From Ctena decussata (Eukaryota; Mollusca; Bivalvia; Lucinida; Lucinidae): 64,000 bases of DNA. Location: the NCBI GenBank assembly GCA_963989385.1, contig OZ022513.1, positions 21,827,928 to 21,891,927 of the forward strand. Direction: 5' to 3'. The translations under genes were made by a program, and so were the position numbers. This document shows positions 35,190-48,200 of this stretch, piece by piece; positions within the stretch are counted from its first letter, which is position 1; the number at the start of each line of letters is the position of its first letter. The notes under the pieces were generated by a model. That model saw only the letters and a program-made list of their open reading frames with translations, was not told where the DNA came from and did not search any database.

Positions 35190-35375
35190 TCCTGGACGGT
35201 GATAGAATCCTTGAAGTGAAGTCTTTGTTTCGTTTAGCTCCTTGAGGAGCATTTTTTTTAAAGAGTTGAACCTCATTTAGGAGGGAGGCAAATGTAAACG
35301 CTAGGGCTACTTCCTTGAAAATACATCCATTCCTCTGAAAATAGGTGGGAACAGTTGAAAAGGTGTTTTGTTTTT

Positions 35376-35558
35376 AGCTCGCCTGAACGAAGTTCATGAG
35401 GAGCTATTGTACTACCCCCGGCGTCGGCGTTAGCGTCGGCGTTGGCGTTGGCGTCGGCATCGGCGTTAGCAAAAATGTTAAATTTTTACGTTAAAGTTTT
35501 TTATGTGATGGGCAATGCGCTGTCAGGCGAGCTATCATGGCCCTGTGACAGGTCTTGT
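35376..35558 (+). mobile_element. Helentron-like element E3, minimal
   Basis: Starts after TTTTT with AGCTCGCCTGA and a foldback to AGGAGCT, then GGCGTCGGCGTT repeats. The 3' end has the inverse TCAGGCGAGCT at 35523-35533, hairpin CCTGTGACAGG and TCTTGTT. Only about 183 bp: both ends without a tandem core. Confidence 0.7.
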
Positions 35559-35870
35559 TATTTTCAAATACGAGGCCTAGTAAACGGTTTTGCACTGGTA
35601 TGTTCTCAACAACGTTAACATTGGCGATAATCATTAGATATGAGAGATCATTTAAAAAGATTTCGCATTTACAGTATCCCGAAATAGTGGTTTTGGTTTC
35701 TAAGATGATGAGTGAGGCAGACATTGCCTGGATGTCTATATTGATATATGTCATATATACTAGAATCCGATCTTCGAAAATGTTACCACAAGATGCACTG
35801 ATCACTTTACTAAACCCAGAAGTAAAATGTTTCACTTATTTTTTTTTAGAAAAAAAAATCCTAGATGCAC

Positions 35871-35927
35871 TCGGAACACCGCTCGACCAATTCCGTGATT
35901 CACGGAATTGGCCGAGCGGTGTTCCGA
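35871..35927. repeat. 57-bp near-perfect palindrome
   Basis: TCGGAACACCGCTCG(A)CCAA with TTCCGTGATTCACGGAA at the centre and the inverse arm to CGGTGTTCCGA. It lies 180 bp before the first visible exon of the reductase gene. Confidence 0.8.
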
Positions 35928-36110
35928 TTGTCCAAAATCGCTACTTCGGTTGGGAGGGCACTCGAAAACTTGGCCATGCTTTTTCAGCGAGATGCACTTA
36001 AACCAGCGTATCTCACAAACGGCTTATAGTAATATTAGCTTAGCTGAAAAAATAATAAAAAATGCTTCATTTTGTTGTTCTGCAATGTTTTTCTTTTTTA
36101 TTTCATACAG

Positions 36111-36259
36111 AAATCGAAATGAAAATAGCGGTGTTAGGGGCTACGGGACCATCAGGGTTACAGGTGGTACAAGAGGCGCTGGAAAGGGGCCATGAGGTCA
36201 CAGCGATTGTGAGAAACCCCGAGAAGCTGGCTGAATCAGTGAAAGATGAAAAGTTGAAG
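36111..36259 (+). CDS. Reductase gene, coding exon 1
   Basis: Acceptor TTTCATACAG ends at 36110, so the exon starts with 8 untranslated bases before ATG at 36119-36121. It then has 47 codons (MKIAVLGATGPSGLQ to DEKLK) and ends in phase 0. The donor GTTATA is weak, but only this join restores the family sequence KLK-VVKAD. Confidence 0.85.
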
Positions 36260-39200
36260 GTTATATGATTAACACTTTTAAAGCACAGAGACGAAAATTG
36301 CTGAATTTGCAAACAGCGTAGATCTTGATGAAGCCTCATCTAGAGCTATACTGTTTGTCCCCTTGTGTATGTATGCTCAATATAACGTAACTTGGATGAA
36401 ACAGTTTTTGAAATTTTGCAGACGTCAAGTTTTTCGTCTGCTCTTTGGCGCTTAAAGGGTTTAACGACCTACACATGCAGATCCGATCAAGGCCAATTGC
36501 CATATGATTCAAGAATTGAGTTTTTACCTTTCGATGTTCATTGAATGATAAAAGCTGGAGGAAGGAGCGCTTTCTGAAGACTTTAACCCCTGTTTTTGCC
36601 AGTGGATTGGTCCATCATTAATTTCATGAGTCCGAATTTAGTTTTCAATCGTTTTTCGGGATTTTTTTCAATTTTATTGAATTTTGCATAGAATTTCCGT
36701 AAGCAAACAGTGTTGACCCCTGATCAGACGTCTCGTTTTGATCTGGGTCTGCACTGTTTGCATATGTCCCCAAATCGCGTCTTAGAAAATTGGTTAAGCG
36801 ACGTACACTAACTTCATCATACGATAAAAGTCGGAAAGTATCATTCAGATTTTATAATAAGCCACATTTTATTCTTATCGAAAATGCCTAAATTTTAAAC
36901 AGAAAAAAAGAATGGCCGACCATGTTTTGACTTCAAGTTAAGTATGCCCTTAGCTGTAGGTCATCCGAGCGTTTGATGACGCCCAGTCAAATGGCCCAGT
37001 TATATCAACGCTAGCTACCCGAATAGTAGTGACATCAGCTACTTCAATATCAAAGTGGTTTACTGTAATCAGGGATGGTTTCACAGGACGGACAGACGGA
37101 CTGGTGATACATGTATCTGCCCACTGTATTTAGGGTATCTGATGTTAGTTACGTATCTTGGCACATTCTTAACTCGCACATTGTAAGCAGTGTGCTCCTT
37201 TTCTTGCTTGGCTTTATCCTTCGGTGACGTCGACATTAAAAGGACCTAATCTTTGAGGTGCCATGTGTTGCATAACAAGTAAGAGCTTTGAAAGTTCCAC
37301 CTGGCTCTTACTCATTTCGGTGAAAGTTTTGCGGGTCGGTCATCGAAACTGATGTACTGTAGCACCTTCGAATTCGGGTGCTGCCATTCAGTCGCAGGGA
37401 CTTAGTGGCACGAACTAGATTGGCACTGATATTGTACTGCAGTATGATTGCTCATAAATGTGCATGCCGTATCCTGTCAAAGGCTTCATGTAATCTATGA
37501 AGACTGATGCAGATGTTTCTGGTGCTGAAGGTACATAAGATTCTGAGGTTGAAGTGCTGCTTGGTGGCGCTCCTTCTGGTTCTTATCACAGCCGGGTTTT
37601 CGGCGATTCTTTCTTTAGTGTGGCATTTCAACCTGTTGAAGATGACTTTCTGCATGACTTTCTCTTTCTCGGATGGCGGATGAGGATGACGGCTCTAAAG
37701 ACGTTTTTATCATGCATCTGCTACAAAACTCACCTGATAACATGAGGGGTGTGATAACATGATGTGATATCATGCCAATGTATATCTGCGCATGCGCGAA
37801 TGTTATCAGGTGATGCTTTTAGAAGCGATCTCTGAAGACGATTGGCTATATACTGACGTTTGGTCTGATAACAAAGTACGATTCAGTCGATTGGTTCAAT
37901 GACGTCACCGACTTGCGTTATAACGCATACGCGACGTCAGCAAGTTCGAACAAAACTGCGTTTGCTTTTCATTTGTTTGACTCTCTTTACGCCTTAAAAT
38001 CTTCTTATGATGCCAGATAAATAGAAAACCATGTAAGTATCTTTTGATATCAAGTTTATCAGGCTCGACCAGAAACACGTCGGACTGGCTCGGCAAGCCT
38101 CGCCATTACTACGCTGTTTCTGGTCTCGCCTGATAAACTTGATATGAAAAGACACTAACATGGTATTCACTATAGCTTGCTGTGATATTTCACTCCAGTA
38201 CAGCAGAGCTCTAGATAAGAGGGAGTATTTGATGATAATTAAGGATAATTTTTTCTATTTCTCATCGAAACCATATGTTGTGACCCCTCATCTGAACCGT
38301 CTCATCGAGACGGTTCAGATGAGGGGTCACAACATATGTTTTTATGCAGAATTAACAAAAATTATCTCTAATTATCACTAAATACTCCCTCTTATCTAGA
38401 GTTCTGAGTACAGTCATTTACTTGTTACGTGTATAACTGCAACTGCACCTCAAAACTAAAACATAACCTGAAGAAATTCTAGATTTTGACTTACTTCTGT
38501 ATTGCGCGTGAATCCGCTTTGTGGCGTGATAAGGTCCATTTCAGTGATTATTTCTTGTACATTGCCCCTTTTGTTGTTTGTTTTTAAATGCAGTAAAGAC
38601 ATTCGAGGGCCATCCATTAAGTCTTTCACACAACGGACTTGATAGCTGCAGTCATTTTAAATAATAATGTGTGATTTCTGGAGCGACAGGGCTTGTTCGC
38701 CCACGAAGTTACGGCGATGGCTTCAAAATACCCAATTTCATTTAAATTGTTCGATCATGTCGGAATTTGGCCTGAAAACATATGTCCACACGTGAAATAT
38801 AAAGCACCTGTGTCTATGGTGTGGGTTGTTTGTTTGTCTATGTCAGTAATAAATCTACAGTGTTCAGCGTTTGCTTTGTAATATATGTTGGATGGCCCTG
38901 TATATCATATGTCTTAGTTGTATATCATATGTCTTAGTTAATTAACTGGAAACTTGTTATTTCCAGTTTATATGAAATTTGATGAACAGACCAAGGTGTC
39001 ACACACGTGAATTAATTTTGCATTGAATGCTAAGTCTCACGTTCACATGTACTTGAGAACGCTCTGATCAGCTTGCGTGGATCTACGTGTAATGCATGCT
39101 GCAATTATGTACGTAATAAAGACAAACGATAAATAAATAATTGAATAAAATATTCAGATAATTGATGAATGAGTTGATTGATTAATCAATCAATAATATG

Positions 39201-42200
39201 GGTACCATGACATTTCGTCTAAAACTATTTCGTCTAAGTGTCATTTCGTCTAAACGCCATTTTGTCTAAAAGCCATTCCGTGGAAAAGCTATTGCGTCTA
39301 ATGACCATTTCGTCTAACGACCATTTCGTCTAAATACCATTTTGTCTAAAATAATTCGTCGAATACGACATTTTATCTAACTTTCGTCTAAATATGTCTA
39401 AAAACGTCTTAAGTTCGTCTGAATTTCGTCTAAAACATAATTTAAAAGGCAAATATTTTTGGGGCACCAGTTTTATTCACACATCAATTCAAAGACATTG
39501 AAATGTCTGAAATGTCTAGTAGTTTCAAATGTCTAGTAGCGGCTCAAGTTATAGCCAATCCAAATGGATACAACAACAACAATGGCGGAAAGTGTTTTTT
39601 AGTCAGGTGCGACATTTCGTCTAAAAAATCTTAAAATGTGCAAACGTCACTATCGTCCGTTTTTTAGACGAATTGCCCATTAGACAAATTATCCATTTGA
39701 CGAAGTGTCTATTAGACGAAATGGGCATTCGACGAAATGATCGTTAGACGAAATGGCCTTTTGACGCTATGACATTTAGACTAAATGGGTTTAGACGAAA
39801 TGTCGTGCAACCAATATTAGTACTATAAGTAATAATTAGATGGATGCGATTTTACGTCCTTTTCAACAGTATTTCAGTCATATCAGGACGATGGGCTTGT
39901 GATAATGAAAGGCTGTGTGCAATGGAACCCCGTTTACGATGGAAAGAACTCCGCCTCCAGCGGGGCTCGAACCCGCGACCGCTAGATCAGTAGGCCAGCG
40001 CTTAACCCACTGAGCTACCGGGGCTCCCAGTAATAATTAGCATTTTATTTTGTTGAATAAGAACTTGAAATCTGACTGGCAAAAATTTGACTTGTGGATA
40101 AAAGAACTATGTGATTCGAAGTCCTTGTCATCGAAACAAAGGTTTTAATACACAAGGAACTGCTTAAAAATCTTGAACAAATATGAGGAGGGGCACAAAT
40201 AAGCAATTTCTCCCAAATTGTTTGAATTGTATTAAACAATGCTTTCTAAGTATCATTCTCATATATATATATGCCATAAGTGAGATTTGGTTTAACTGAG
40301 TTTGACTCACACAAAACGCTTCTTACAAACGAATTAAAACAGATTTTAAAAACCTTTTATTTGATCCTTTACTCTTATGCAAGGAAAAAAGCATAACATT
40401 TCACGCCGGGTTCTTTTTAAGTTCTTCTGAAAATGAGCTGCAACAAAGTGGCATGTGCAACCAGCTTAGACGCAGATCAGGGCACCTACCCAGTCTGATC
40501 AGAGTCTTGCGGCTGTGCGCTTTGAATGGATAGTTAAGGGTCTAAGCTACCATGTCCATGCCGACAGCGAAGATTCTGGTCAGACTAGTCTTTGCTGGGC
40601 GGACATGCCACTTTGTTGGTTTTGTCGTGTCGCGGCTCAAATATGAAATTGGGATGGATTATTCCATCTAAAAGCCGTAGCACTGAAATAAGAATGTCGA
40701 ACTGAAGAATAAGTGAGATTTGAAATCTAATGGGAATTGGCTTTCAGAATTAGAACATCTGAGCCGCGGCACGGTAAAATTAACAAAGTGGCATGTGCAC
40801 CCAGCCAAGACTCAGCTCAGCCTGGTCTTTCGCCCAGTCTGTTCAGAGTCTTCGCTGTGCGCTTAAAGGGTAGCTAAGTGGCTTAGATACCTCCATGCTG
40901 GCAGCTCAGATTCTGATCAGACTAGACGGATGCTTAGGCTGATCTGAGTTTAAGCTGGGCGCACATGCAACTTGGTTGGTTTTGTCATGTCACGTCTCAA
41001 CATTTTAGTGAAACTTTATCTCACTAAGTGAGAAATGACCTGCATGACGGTGTATGTACATTTCAGGTTGTGAAGGCAGACATATATGACCCTGACAGCA
41101 TGGTGGAGGGGATGACAGGCCAGGATGCAGTATTATCATGCCTCGGCTGCCGACCCAGCTTCCTGAGTTGGACAAAGATTACGTTCTACACTGATACTGC
41201 TAAAACTATTGTGGCAGCCTTGAGAAAGGCGTCTATTTCAAGGTTGATATTTATGTCAGGATGGCACAGTGTTTGTAAGTTGATTTTTTATTCATGGCAA
41301 CATTAAAGCCGTATCAGTGAAAATGACTGGACATAGGCAAGGCCCATATTTGTCCTCTCCTGAGGAGAGGACAAATATAGACCTAGCCCAATACAGCCCG
41401 TTAAAGTCTATGTTGGGAAAGGACAAATATAGGCCTAGCCTAATACAGCCCGTTAAAGTCTATGTTGGGAAAGGACAAATATAGGCCTAGCCTTATACAG
41501 CCCGTTAAAGTCTATGTTGGGAAAGGACAAATATAGGCCTAGCCTAATACAGCCCGTTAAAGTCTATATTGGGAAAGGACAAATATAGGCCTAGCCTTAT
41601 ACAGCCCGTTAAAGTCTATGTTGGGAAAGGACATATATAGACCCAGCCTAATACACCCCCTTAAAGTCTATGTTGGGAAAGGACAAATATAGGCCTAGCC
41701 TTATACAACCCGTTAAAGTCTATGTTGGGAAAGGACAAATATAGACCTAGCCTAATACAGCCCGTTAAAGTCTATGTTGGGAAAGGACAAATATAGGCCT
41801 AGCCTAATACAGCCCGTTAAAGTCTATGTTGGGAAAGGACAAATATAGGCCTAGCCTTATACAGCCCGTTAAAGTCTATGTTGGGAAAGGACAAATATAG
41901 GCCTAGCCTTATACAGCCCGTTAAAGTCTATGTTGGGAAAGGACAAATATAGACCTAGCCCAATACATCCCGTTAAAGTCTATGTTGGGAAAGGACAAAT
42001 ATAGACCTAGCCCAATACAACCCGTTAAAGTCTATGTTGGGAAAGGACAAATATAGGCCTAGCCTAATACAGCCCGTTAAAGTCTATGTTGGGAAAGGAC
42101 AAATATAGACCTAGTCTCATACAGCCCGTTAAAGTCTATGTTGGGAAAGGACAAATATAGGCCTAGCCTAATACAGCCCGTTAAAGTCTATGTTGGGAAA

Positions 42201-45200
42201 GGACAAATATAGGCCTAGCCTAATACATCCCGTTAAAGTCTATGTTGGGAAAGGACAAATATAGACCTAGCCTAATACAGCCCGTTAAAGTCTATGTTGG
42301 GAAAGGACAAATATAGGCCTAGCCTAATACAGCCCGTTAAAGTCTATATTGGGAAAGGACAAATATAGGCCTAGCCTTATACAGCCCGTTAAAGTCTCTG
42401 TCGGGAAAGGACAAATATAGGCCTAGCCTTATACAGCCCGTTAAAGTCTATATTGGGAAAGGACAAATATAGGCCTAGCCTTATACAGCCCGTTAAAGTC
42501 TATGTTGGGAAAGGACAAATATAGGCCTAGCCTTATACAGCCCGTTAAAGTCTATATTGGGAAAGGACAAATATAGGCCTAGCCTTATACAGCCCGTTAA
42601 AGTCTATGTTGGGAAAGGACAAATATAGACCTAGCCTAATACAGCCCGTTAAAGTCTATGTTGGGAAAGGACAAATATAGGCATAGCCTTATACAGCCCG
42701 TTAAAGTCTCTGTTGGGAAAGGACAAATATAGGCCTAGCCTTATACAGCCCGTTAAAGTATATGTTGGGAAAGGACAAATATAGACCTAGTCTAATACAG
42801 CCCGTTAAAGTCTATGTTGGGAAGGACAAATATAGGCCTAGCCTAATACAGCCCGTTAAAGTCTATGTTGGGAAAGGACAAATATAGGCCTAGCCTTATA
42901 CACCCCGTTAAAGTCTATGTTGGGAAAGGACAAATATAGACCCAGCCTAATACACCCCCTTAAAGTCTATGTTGGGAAAGGACAAATATAGGCCCAGCCT
43001 AATACACCCCCTTAAAGTCTATGTTGGGAAAGGACAAATATAGGCCTAGCCTAATACAGCCCGTTAAAGTCTATGTTGGGAAAGGACAAATATAGGCCTA
43101 GCCTAATACAGCCCGTTGAAGTCTGTGTTGGGAAAGGACAAATATAGACCTAGCCTAATACAGCCCGTTGAAGTCTATGTTGGGAAAGGACAAATATAGA
43201 CCTAGCCTAATACAGCCCGTTAAAGTCTATGTTGGGAAAGGACAAATATAGACCTAGCCTAATACAGCCCGTTAAAGTCTATGTTGGGAAAGGACAAATA
43301 TAGACCTAGCCTAATACAGCCCGTTAAAGTCTTATGTTGGGAAAGGACAAATATAGGCCTAGCCTAATACAGCCCGTTAAAGTCTATGTTGGGAAAGGAC
43401 AAATATAGGCCTAGCCTAATACAGCCCGTTAAAGTCTATGTTGGGAAAGGACAAATATAGGCCTAGCCTAATACAGCCCGTTAAAGTCTATATTGGGAAA
43501 GGACAAATATAGGCCTAGCCTACTTCCAATCCTAAGAATAATAAGACATAAAGAACTGTAATATAGTATACACCCAGTCTTTAACGACGTGACACATATA
43601 GTCCTAAGGGCTGGACAAATGTAGGTCGTGCCTGCACCCTGTCCTTTAAACCTTTAAAGAGAAGACAAATATCAGTCTTCATTGTTTTATCTTAGTCTGT
43701 AGTGATTTGATTGTCTCCCTTCGTCAAAACTTCATTTCATTACAGACACAATTTTTACGTTAGGCCGCGTTTACACGACCAAAGTTTCTATGACAAAGTA
43801 GGTTTGCCACAGAAAAATTTGCTCGTGTAAATGCCAAAATAGGACAATGTTCCTTTGACAAATATATAAGGTAAAGTCACTTCGATAAATTAAATTTGTC
43901 TGGGTAAACGGAGAACTTTGCTAAAGATTATGTAACAAAGAACTTTGCTATAAGCGTGGAAAATGTGACAAAGATTTTGTTTCATCGCTGCAGGTAACTT
44001 TGACGAATAATATTTGGTCGTGTGAACACTGCAGCAAATATTTCATTGCCAAAGTTTATGTGACAAAGATTCTATGGCACATTTTCTTTAACAAATAATT
44101 CGCTGCGTGTAAACGCAAAATGTTTGGCATACTTTCTTTGTTAAAGTTTCTGTGACATAGAAACTTTGCTCGTGTAATATAAACGCGGCCTTAGAATATA
44201 CTAAACGAGGAAGCCAGCGATAGCTGACCGCGTCATACTGTTGGCGGCCGCGTCATACTGTTGGCATGGTCACTTTTATTTTTGCACACAGAAGTCCAAC
44301 AATATAAGATCGTGTGGCTCCTATAGGTGACATACCACAAAGCCGATTCTGTTGTAATGTAAATGGCCTGACTGAGTCATCTTAGCAAGCCAAGGGTACT
44401 AAGTCCACTTTGTTCCCTTCAAACTGGATTAAGTACCATTCAAGGGCGTAGCTACCTATACGGCAAATACGCAAGTGCGTATTGAAATTTTGTCAAAATT
44501 GACAAAATTTCAAAACGCACCTGCATATTTGCATGCTGAATATTTATAAATTAGACAAGATTTCAATAACAATTACCAAAGTGGCTGAAATACTAGCTTT
44601 CCCTTCAAGAAGTAGAGAAAAAGAACATGGTTGTGCGTATTATGAAATTGCCCCTAGTTACGCCCCTGCCATTGGCTTACAAATTGGATTTAGTACCACT
44701 GGCTTGCGAAGATGTACATAAGGAACAAAGTGGACTTAGTTCCCTTGGCTTGCGAAGATGGGCTAACTTGTATTGATCACAAACCTGTGAATTGAGGTCC
44801 TGGTATAAAATAAGCGTATATATAGGTTACAGACGGCTATCAGCTGGTATATATTTCAGACAATCCAAACGATTCTTTTATGCTAAACTGGGTTCTCAAG
44901 CCTTTGTTTCTGGGCCAGTCTTTACACAATATGGGCGAGATGGAGGCATACTTGAAGACAGAGTGCCCGGATATAGAATACACAGCGGTTAGACCACCAC
45001 AACTGCTCAACGGAGCTAGCTCAGGTATGTGAGCCAGAAAAGTAGTGAACTCGAGTTTAACGTCCCTCCAACACAAAAGTTACGTATAGGGAAACGGCAG
45101 CTCGATTTAAAAGCTTATCAGAAAGACCAGGGCATCGAACCTACGGCCACTGGGTTTGTAATCTAGTGCCTAGACCACTATTCTATAGCTTCTGTGTAAA

Positions 45201-48200
45201 AACAGTAAATTAGACCGCGACACGACAATACCAAAAAAGTCGCGTGTGCGCCCAGCGAAGACTCAGATCAGCCTGGACACCCGCCCAATCTGATCAGAGT
45301 CTTTGTTGTGGGTTTAAAGGGTAACTAGGGGTCTAAGCTACCTCCATGCCGACAGCGAAGACTCTGATCAGACTGGGCAGATGCCCAGGCTGATCTGAGT
45401 CTTCGCTGGGCGCACATGCCACTTTGTTGGTTTTGTCGTGTCGCGACTTAATTACCACAGTAGTTTGATCTGATGTATTTTGTCACGTCGAGTGGGTTGT
45501 TACTGGCCAGTACCGGATCTCAGGTACACAAGAAACGCTTGTGTCGAGTGTGATTCTAAGATCCGGGATCAACCACGGGACATGATACTGGACGTCTAAT
45601 ATTTTTTGGTTGTTTTTGTTTTTATGAATACACTGGCTGTTTAAGTTTTAAATCTAAGCAAAACTGAATTATTCGTTCATTTTCTGCGTCACATGAATTT
45701 AGCATGTCTGTATATTTATACATTTACGATTGACAGTGTGAACGCTGAGCAAAGGACAAAAATGACTGGTGCTGTAAATGACTGTAATGCCTGCATACCA
45801 CGAATACATATATTGCACAATCTTTCTTTAGTAAGAATCTGAACATAATTTTCTGATTTTATATATACACGAGTCTGAACTTATAATTTTCTGATTTTAT
45901 GTATCCCGTATCATCCCGAGACTCCCATATCATCCCAAGACTCCCATATCAGCCCAAGGGCCGAAGGCCCGAGGGCTGATATGGGAGTCGAGGGCTGATA
46001 TGGAAGTGGAGAGTTGATACGGGGTATGATATGAAAATTGTTATATCATAATCTATTTACATGTACATGTATCATATATTTTTATTGTGACCAAATTTTC
46101 CTGTTTGATAAATGCAAACCATGTTATTAAAGAATAGAACAGAATAAATGCCGAGCGCTCCGAATGTGATAATATGGCTTTTTAGCTCACCTGAGCCTTT
46201 AGGCTCATAGGTGAGCTTAAAGTATAGCCAGGCATCCCGCGTCGTCCGTCCGTTCGTCGTCCGTCCGTCCGTCGTCCGTCGTCAACATTGTCAAACATCT
46301 TCTCCTCTGAAACCACTGGGCCGATTGAAGCCATATTTCATATGGAGCCTACGTAGGTCGGGGGAACGAAAGTTTGTTCGGGGTATCTGGGTCACATGAC
46401 CAAGATGGCCGCCACGCCCTTATATGGTAAAATCCCTTCAAAAATCTTCTTCTCCAGAACCAAATGGCCAATGACCTTGAAACTTGGTATGTAGCATTGG
46501 GCATGCCGGCCCATCATAGTTTGTACAAATCATGACCTTGCGTTGACCTTGACCTAATTTACGGCATGGTCAACTTTGGTACGTTAGGCTTTTATATGGG
46601 AAAACGCTTAAACAGTGGATTTCTCAGTACCTATTTAAGTTTAAGGAACAATACTTGGTATACATGGTCGACTAAATGACCAGATGAAGATATATGTCAC
46701 TAAAGGTCAAGGTCATTCCGTCGGACCATCCGTCGTCACGATTTTCAAACATCTTCTCCTCTGAAACCACTGGGCCGATTGAAGCCAAATTCCATATGGA
46801 GTCTCAGTGGGATGGGGGAACGAAAGTTTATACCCGGAGTCTGGGTCACATGACCAAGATGGCCGCCATGCCCATATATGGTAAAAACCCTTCAAAAATC
46901 TTCTACTCCAGAACCAAAAGGCCTATGACCTTGAAACTTGGTATGTAGCAACGGGCATGACGGCCCACCATAGTTTGTACAAATCATGACCTTGCTTTGA
47001 CCTTGACCTAATTTACGCCACAGTTAACTTTGGTACGTTAGGCTTTTATATTGGAAAACGCTTAAATAGTGGATTTCTCAGAATTTATTTAAGTCTCAGG
47101 TACAATACTTGGTATACATGGTCGACTAAATGACCAGATGAAGATATTATGTCACTAAAGGTCAAGGTCATTCCGTCGGACCATCCGTCGTCACGATTTT
47201 CAAACATATTCTCCTCTGAAACCACTGGGCCGATTGAAGCCAAATTTCATATGATGTCTCAGTAGGATGGGGGAACAACATTTTATACCCGGGGTCTGGG
47301 TCACATGACCAAGATGGCCGCCATGCCCATATATGGTAAAAACCCTTCAAAAATCTTCTTCTCCAGAACCAAAAGGTCTACGACCTTGAAACTTGGTATG
47401 TAGCATCGGGCATGCCGGCCCATCATAGTTTATACAAATCATGACCTTGCGTTTACCTTGACCTAATTTAGGACATCGTCAACTTTGGTACGTTAGGCTT
47501 TTCTATGGTAAAACGCTTAAACAGTGGATTTCTCAGAAAATATTTAAGTCTAAGGTACAATACTTGGTACACATGGTCGACTAAATGACCAGATGAAGAT
47601 ATTATGTCACTAAAGGTCAAGGTCATTCCGTCGGACCATCCGTCGTCACGATTTTCAAACATCTTCTCCTCTGAAACCACTGAGCGGATTGAAGCCAAAT
47701 TTCATATGGAGTCTCAGTGGGATGGGGGAACGAAAGTTTATACCTGGGGTCTGGGTCACATGACCAAGATGGCCGCCATACCCATATATGGTAAAAACCC
47801 TTCAAAAATCTTCTTCTCCGGAACCAATAGACCTATGACCTTGAAACTTGGTATGTAGCATCGGGCATGCGAGCCCAACATAGTATATACAAATGATGAC
47901 CTTGTGTTGACCTTGATCTAATTTACGGCATGGTCAACTTTGGTACGTTAGGCTTTCATATTGGAAAACGCTTAAACAATGGATTTCTCAGAAAATATTT
48001 AATTCTAAGGTACAATACTTGGTATACATGGTCGACTAAATGACCAGATGAAGATACATGTCACTAAAGGTCAAGGTCATTCCGTCGGACCATCCGTCGT
48101 CACGATTTTCAAACATCTTCTCCTCTGAAACCACTGGGCCGACTGAAGCCAAATTTCATATAGAGTCTCAGTGGGATGGGGGAACGAAAGTTTGTACCCG

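Noticed and set aside
39950..40027. Functional tRNA on the minus strand
   Set aside because: Good boxes, but it continues into the S1 SINE body shared with two other copies.
41367..43521. CRISPR-like regular array
   Set aside because: The whole 52-bp period is conserved with no unique spacers, no cas genes are present and the genome is eukaryotic. It is a satellite.
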